A DNA stretch of 10,135 nucleotides, taken from assembly GCA_902470345.1 (NCBI GenBank), contig CABRGB010000060.1, positions 1 through 10,135 on the forward strand, given 5' to 3'. Both the position numbers and the translations under genes were made by a program. How positions within the stretch are numbered: position 1 is the stretch's first letter; each line of letters starts with the position of its first letter. The DNA comes from an uncultured Collinsella sp. (lineage in GTDB: Bacteria > Actinomycetota > Coriobacteriia > Coriobacteriales > Coriobacteriaceae). The notes beneath the pieces are model-generated. The model ran no database searches, had not been told where the DNA came from, and was given only the letters and a program-made list of their open reading frames with translations. This document shows, piece by piece, positions 6,116-10,135 of this stretch.

Positions 6116-6174
6116 TTGCCGAGAACTCAATCAGCGCATCTACCTGCGCATTTGAGAACCTAAACTCTCGGCAA
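6116..6174. other. Nested inverted repeats upstream of the dnaK promoter
   Basis: Three sets of arms nest around one centre: TTGCCGAGA (6116-6124) with TCTCGGCAA (6166-6174), CTCAA (6126-6130) with TTGAG (6152-6156), and GCGCA (6134-6138) with TGCGC (6145-6149), leaving a 6-nt loop. The 19 paired positions are interrupted by internal loops. It ends about 35 bp before the best dnaK -10. No T run follows on either strand. The CTCAA and TTGAG pieces resemble half-sites of the HspR (HAIR) operator but in the opposite arrangement. Confidence 0.55.
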
Positions 6175-6213
6175 TAAGAAATCTTATATGAATTGACTTA
6201 GATTTTGTATATT
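6174..6213 (+). promoter_or_regulatory. Probable promoter region of dnaK
   Basis: This is a markedly AT-rich stretch in GC-rich DNA. It holds TTGACT (6193-6198) and TATATT (6208-6213, preceded by TTG). The two are only 9 bp apart so they cannot be one normal pair, and the exact elements are uncertain. ATAAGA (6174-6179) and TCTTAT (6182-6187) form a small palindrome at its left edge. A leader of roughly 95 bases would precede dnaK. No CIRCE and no exact HAIR sequence is present. Confidence 0.4.
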
Positions 6214-6257
6214 CCGGCCCATAAGGGGATACACTACATCCTGAAAGACAAGCCGAA

Positions 6258-6287
6258 GCGCCGCGCGACAGACCGTCGAGGCGGCGC
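6258..6287 (+). other. Hairpin in the dnaK 5' leader
   Basis: GCGCCGC (6258-6264) pairs with GCGGCGC (6281-6287), and inside it CGAC (6266-6269) pairs with GTCG (6275-6278) around a 5-nt loop. The stem ends 14 bases before the purine-rich ribosome site at 6301-6307, which it leaves free. It could protect the mRNA or tune translation. Confidence 0.5.
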
Positions 6288-6314
6288 GAACGCAAAAGAG
6301 AGAGGGAATTTCTA

Positions 6315-8207
<1,893 letters not shown>

Positions 8208-8209
8208 TC

Positions 8210-9052
8210 ATGTCCGCCCGTAAAGCTCGCACGGAGGCGGCTGCCGCTGGCGCCGCCCCCGTTGACTCTGAGGAGAAGGACGTGAAGATTCCCGTAGAGG
8301 CCGTCGACGATACCGAGGCCAACGAGGCCGAGGCCGCCGAGGCTGCCGAGAACCAGGTAGAGGATTCCAACAAGGAGGCGACGATGACCGAGGACGAGAT
8401 GGTGGAAGCTGCTATCCGCGCCGGTGAGGAAGCCGCCGACAACGACTTTAAGCTCAAGTTCGAACAGGCCCAAAAGGAGCTTGCCGACGTGCGCAATGAG
8501 CTCGATGCTGCGGCAGAGGCTCAGAAGGCCGCTGAGGACAAGGCAAAGGACGCCACCGAGCGCACCGCCCGTCTACAGGCCGACTGGGAGAACTTCCGTC
8601 GCCGCACCGCCAACGAGCGTATCGCCGAGCGCGAGCGCGCGACCGAGAAGCTCGTCACTGCGCTGCTGCCGGTGGTTGACGATATCGAGCGTGCGATCGA
8701 CCATGCCCGTAGCCAGGAGCTTTCCGACGACTTTAAGCAATTCGTCGATGGCGTTGACGCGGTGCATGCCAAGCTGCTCGATGTGTTTGCGCACGAGGGC
8801 GTTGAGCCCATCGACCCCAAGGGCGAGGCGTTCGACCCGCTCGAGCACCAGGCCGTGGGGCGTGTCGAGGACGCATCGCAGTACGACGAGACCGTCAACG
8901 ACGTGTACCAGAAGGGCTACCGCATGGCGGATCGCATCCTGCGTTCCGCGATGGTGACGGTGACCTACGGTGGCGAGAAGCGCCCCGCACCGGAGCCCGA
9001 AGCGGCGCCCGAGGATGCCGCGGCCGATACGGCCGAGAGCACCGAGGAGTAA
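8210..9052 (+). CDS. grpE: Nucleotide exchange factor GrpE
   Basis: GrpE releases ADP from DnaK as a homodimer. At 280 residues it is longer than the usual 180-220. Residues 1-75 are acidic, Ala/Glu-rich and low in complexity; a coiled-coil helix follows at about 78-145 with the family signature ADWENFRRRT (124-133). The beta domain includes VGRVEDASQYDETVNDVYQKG and the signature ending QKGYRMADRILRSAMVTV (from 234). A Pro/Ala/Glu tail ends it. ATG 8210 lies 2 bp after the dnaK stop, with only a modest GAGGA upstream. An in-frame ATG at 8384 (residue 59) has a near-perfect AAGGAGG 5 nt before it and would give a 222-residue protein of normal length. Codon use from 8210 to 8383 looks fully coding, so I keep the longer form and note the internal start. 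Confidence 0.95.
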   Translation: MSARKARTEAAAAGAAPVDSEEKDVKIPVEAVDDTEANEAEAAEAAENQVEDSNKEATMTEDEMVEAAIRAGEEAADNDFKLKFEQAQKELADVRNELDAAAEAQKAAEDKAKDATERTARLQADWENFRRRTANERIAERERATEKLVTALLPVVDDIERAIDHARSQELSDDFKQFVDGVDAVHAKLLDVFAHEGVEPIDPKGEAFDPLEHQAVGRVEDASQYDETVNDVYQKGYRMADRILRSAMVTVTYGGEKRPAPEPEAAPEDAAADTAESTEE

Positions 9053-9057
9053 TTGAG

Positions 9058-9090
9058 AAGGGCCCCGGGGCAACACCCGGGGCCCTTTCT
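9058..9090 (+). terminator. Terminator-like hairpin between grpE and dnaJ
   Basis: Bases 9058-9069 pair perfectly with 9076-9087 (12 bp, ten of them inside the GGGCCCCGGG core region) around a 6-nt loop. It is followed only by TTTCT, a short T tract, so termination may be partial. It lies 5 bp after the grpE stop and about 70 bp before dnaJ. Confidence 0.7.
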
Positions 9091-9159
9091 GGCCTAGTGC
9101 CATATGAAAGCATGAGCCGTCGTCCGCTGGGCGGCGGATGAAACAGGAGAGGAGCTACG

Positions 9160-10125
9160 ATGGCTGCAGGCAAAACCTTCTATGACATCCTGGGCGTATC
9201 CAAGAGCGCCTCCGACAAAGAGATCAAGAGCGCGTTTCGCAAGCTCGCGCAAAAATATCACCCCGATGCCGGCGGCGACGAGGCCAAGTTTAAGGAGATT
9301 AGCGAGGCCTACGAGACGCTTTCGGACGAGAAGAAGCGCAAAGAGTACGACCAGATGCTCATGTTCGGCGGCATGCCGGGTGCGGGCGGCGCGTATAGCG
9401 GTGGCTACGGCGCCGGTGCCGGCGCGAGCGGCTGGGGCGACATCTTCGACAGCATCTTTAGCGGTAACGGCGCCTGGGGCAGCGATTGGGGCTCGGGTTT
9501 TGCCGGGGCCGCGGGCGCTGCCGGTGCGGGCGCGGGCCGCAACCGCGCGCGCAAGGGCGGCGACCTGTCGCTGACTGTCGACGTAACGGCCGAGGACGCG
9601 TTCCGCGGCGTGACGCACAAGGTCACCTATCGCATTCCCTCGACGGGCGAGCAACAGACCATCACGGTCTCGGTGCCCGCAGGTGCGGTCGACGGCGGCA
9701 AATTGCGTTACAAGCGCCGTGGCGAGTACGGCGTTGCCGGAGGCGAGCGCGGCGACCTGGTCGTGACCACGCACGTGGAGGAGCATCCGCTGTTTAAGCG
9801 TAAAGGTGCCGATGTGACCATGGAGGTGCCGATCTCGGTCTACGAGGCGGCGCTCGGCTGCACGGTGGATGTGCCCACGCCCGGTGGTGCGACGGTTCGT
9901 CTGAAGGTGCCCGCTGGTACCCAGACGGGCAAGAAGTTCCGCTTTAAGGAGATGGGTGCGCCCGACGTTAAGCATCGCGGCCGCACGGGTGCGCTGCTCG
10001 TCGAGATCAAGGTGCAGGTTCCCGCGAACCTGTCCGACGATGAGCGCGATGCCATGATCAAGCTGCGCGAGGCCGACACGCGCGACTATCGCGAGAAGGT
10101 CAACCGTTACAAGGCGACGTACTAG
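9160..10125 (+). CDS. DnaJ-family co-chaperone lacking the zinc finger (type B / CbpA-like)
   Basis: This 321-residue J-protein stimulates DnaK ATPase and delivers substrates. The J domain is residues 5-70 with the HPD motif at 34-36 and YDILGVSKSASDKEIKSAFRKLA before it. A Gly/Ala/Ser-rich linker with scattered Phe and Trp spans about 73-127. The two C-terminal beta domains follow (about 132-310), with DLSLTVDVTAEDAFRGV, GERGDLVVTTHVEEHPLF and TPGGATVRLKVPAGTQTGK. There are no CxxCxGxG repeats and only one cysteine in the C-terminal half, so the zinc-binding domain of classical DnaJ is missing. ATG 9160 is preceded by AGGAGAGGAG. It follows grpE across a hairpin, so expression may be partly uncoupled. 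I leave the symbol blank because dnaJ and cbpA are both possible. Confidence 0.93.
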   Translation: MAAGKTFYDILGVSKSASDKEIKSAFRKLAQKYHPDAGGDEAKFKEISEAYETLSDEKKRKEYDQMLMFGGMPGAGGAYSGGYGAGAGASGWGDIFDSIFSGNGAWGSDWGSGFAGAAGAAGAGAGRNRARKGGDLSLTVDVTAEDAFRGVTHKVTYRIPSTGEQQTITVSVPAGAVDGGKLRYKRRGEYGVAGGERGDLVVTTHVEEHPLFKRKGADVTMEVPISVYEAALGCTVDVPTPGGATVRLKVPAGTQTGKKFRFKEMGAPDVKHRGRTGALLVEIKVQVPANLSDDERDAMIKLREADTRDYREKVNRYKATY

Positions 10126-10135
10126 GGCGGTCGTG

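Noticed and set aside
6151..6170. HAIR (HspR) operator candidate TTTGAGA-N6-ACTCTCG
   Set aside because: The HAIR consensus as I know it is CTTGAGT-N7-ACTCAAG. This has two mismatches in each half and a 6-bp spacer, so it is not called as such; it is described within the nested repeat instead.
5720..6314. CIRCE (HrcA) element or a T-box/riboswitch before dnaK
   Set aside because: I looked for TTAGCACTC-N9-GAGTGCTAA and found no match, and no riboswitch core was recognised.
10126..10135. Possible start (GTG at 10133) of a following gene such as hspR
   Set aside because: Only ten bases remain after the dnaJ stop, with no clear ribosome site. It cannot be supported from this window.

Overview
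The window is GC-rich bacterial chromosome. Its proteins look actinobacterial but anaerobic in style: a NiaR-type (3H domain) NAD repressor, a tiny 2x[4Fe-4S] ferredoxin and a dnaK-grpE-dnaJ cluster. From protein style and gene set I infer a Coriobacteriia member, probably near Collinsella. This is inference from memory, not a database match. No mobile element, CRISPR array, tRNA or rRNA was seen. Almost all of the window is housekeeping.

Layout. (a) 1-67: the first codons of a minus-strand gene that runs off the left edge. (b) 145-177: a minus-strand terminator about 120 bp beyond trxA. (c) 299-619: trxA (thioredoxin), minus strand. (d) 620-755: a divergent promoter region. (e) 756-1331: a plus-strand protein resembling a decayed uracil-DNA-glycosylase-fold protein. 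(f) 1489-1538: a perfect 19-bp inverted repeat with an embedded promoter. (g) 1574-5441: nadA-nadB-nadC-niaR, closed by a terminator shared with the converging ferredoxin gene (5534-5719, minus). (h) 5720-6314: a 595-bp gene-free stretch holding the ferredoxin promoter, a REP-like palindromic repeat cluster, a nested stem-loop, the probable dnaK promoter and a leader hairpin. (i) 6315-10125: dnaK-grpE-(terminator-like hairpin)-dnaJ.

How the genes work together. NadB oxidises L-aspartate to iminoaspartate. NadA condenses that with dihydroxyacetone phosphate to quinolinate. NadC converts quinolinate with PRPP to nicotinate mononucleotide. The fourth gene encodes a HTH plus 3H-domain repressor with the metal-ligand pattern of NiaR, which in other bacteria senses niacin. 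The inverted repeat covers the -35 element and spacer of the only convincing promoter before nadA, so the operon is most simply read as autoregulated by its last gene. DnaK, GrpE and DnaJ form the Hsp70 chaperone cycle. The DnaJ here lacks the zinc-finger domain, and the DnaK carries an N-terminal segment that I remember as missing from Bacillus and Streptomyces DnaK.

The most rewarding places for a second look are the operator at 1489-1532, the nested hairpin at 6116-6174, the three-copy palindromic repeat at 5971-6051, the DnaK insert and the strong internal ribosome site in grpE.
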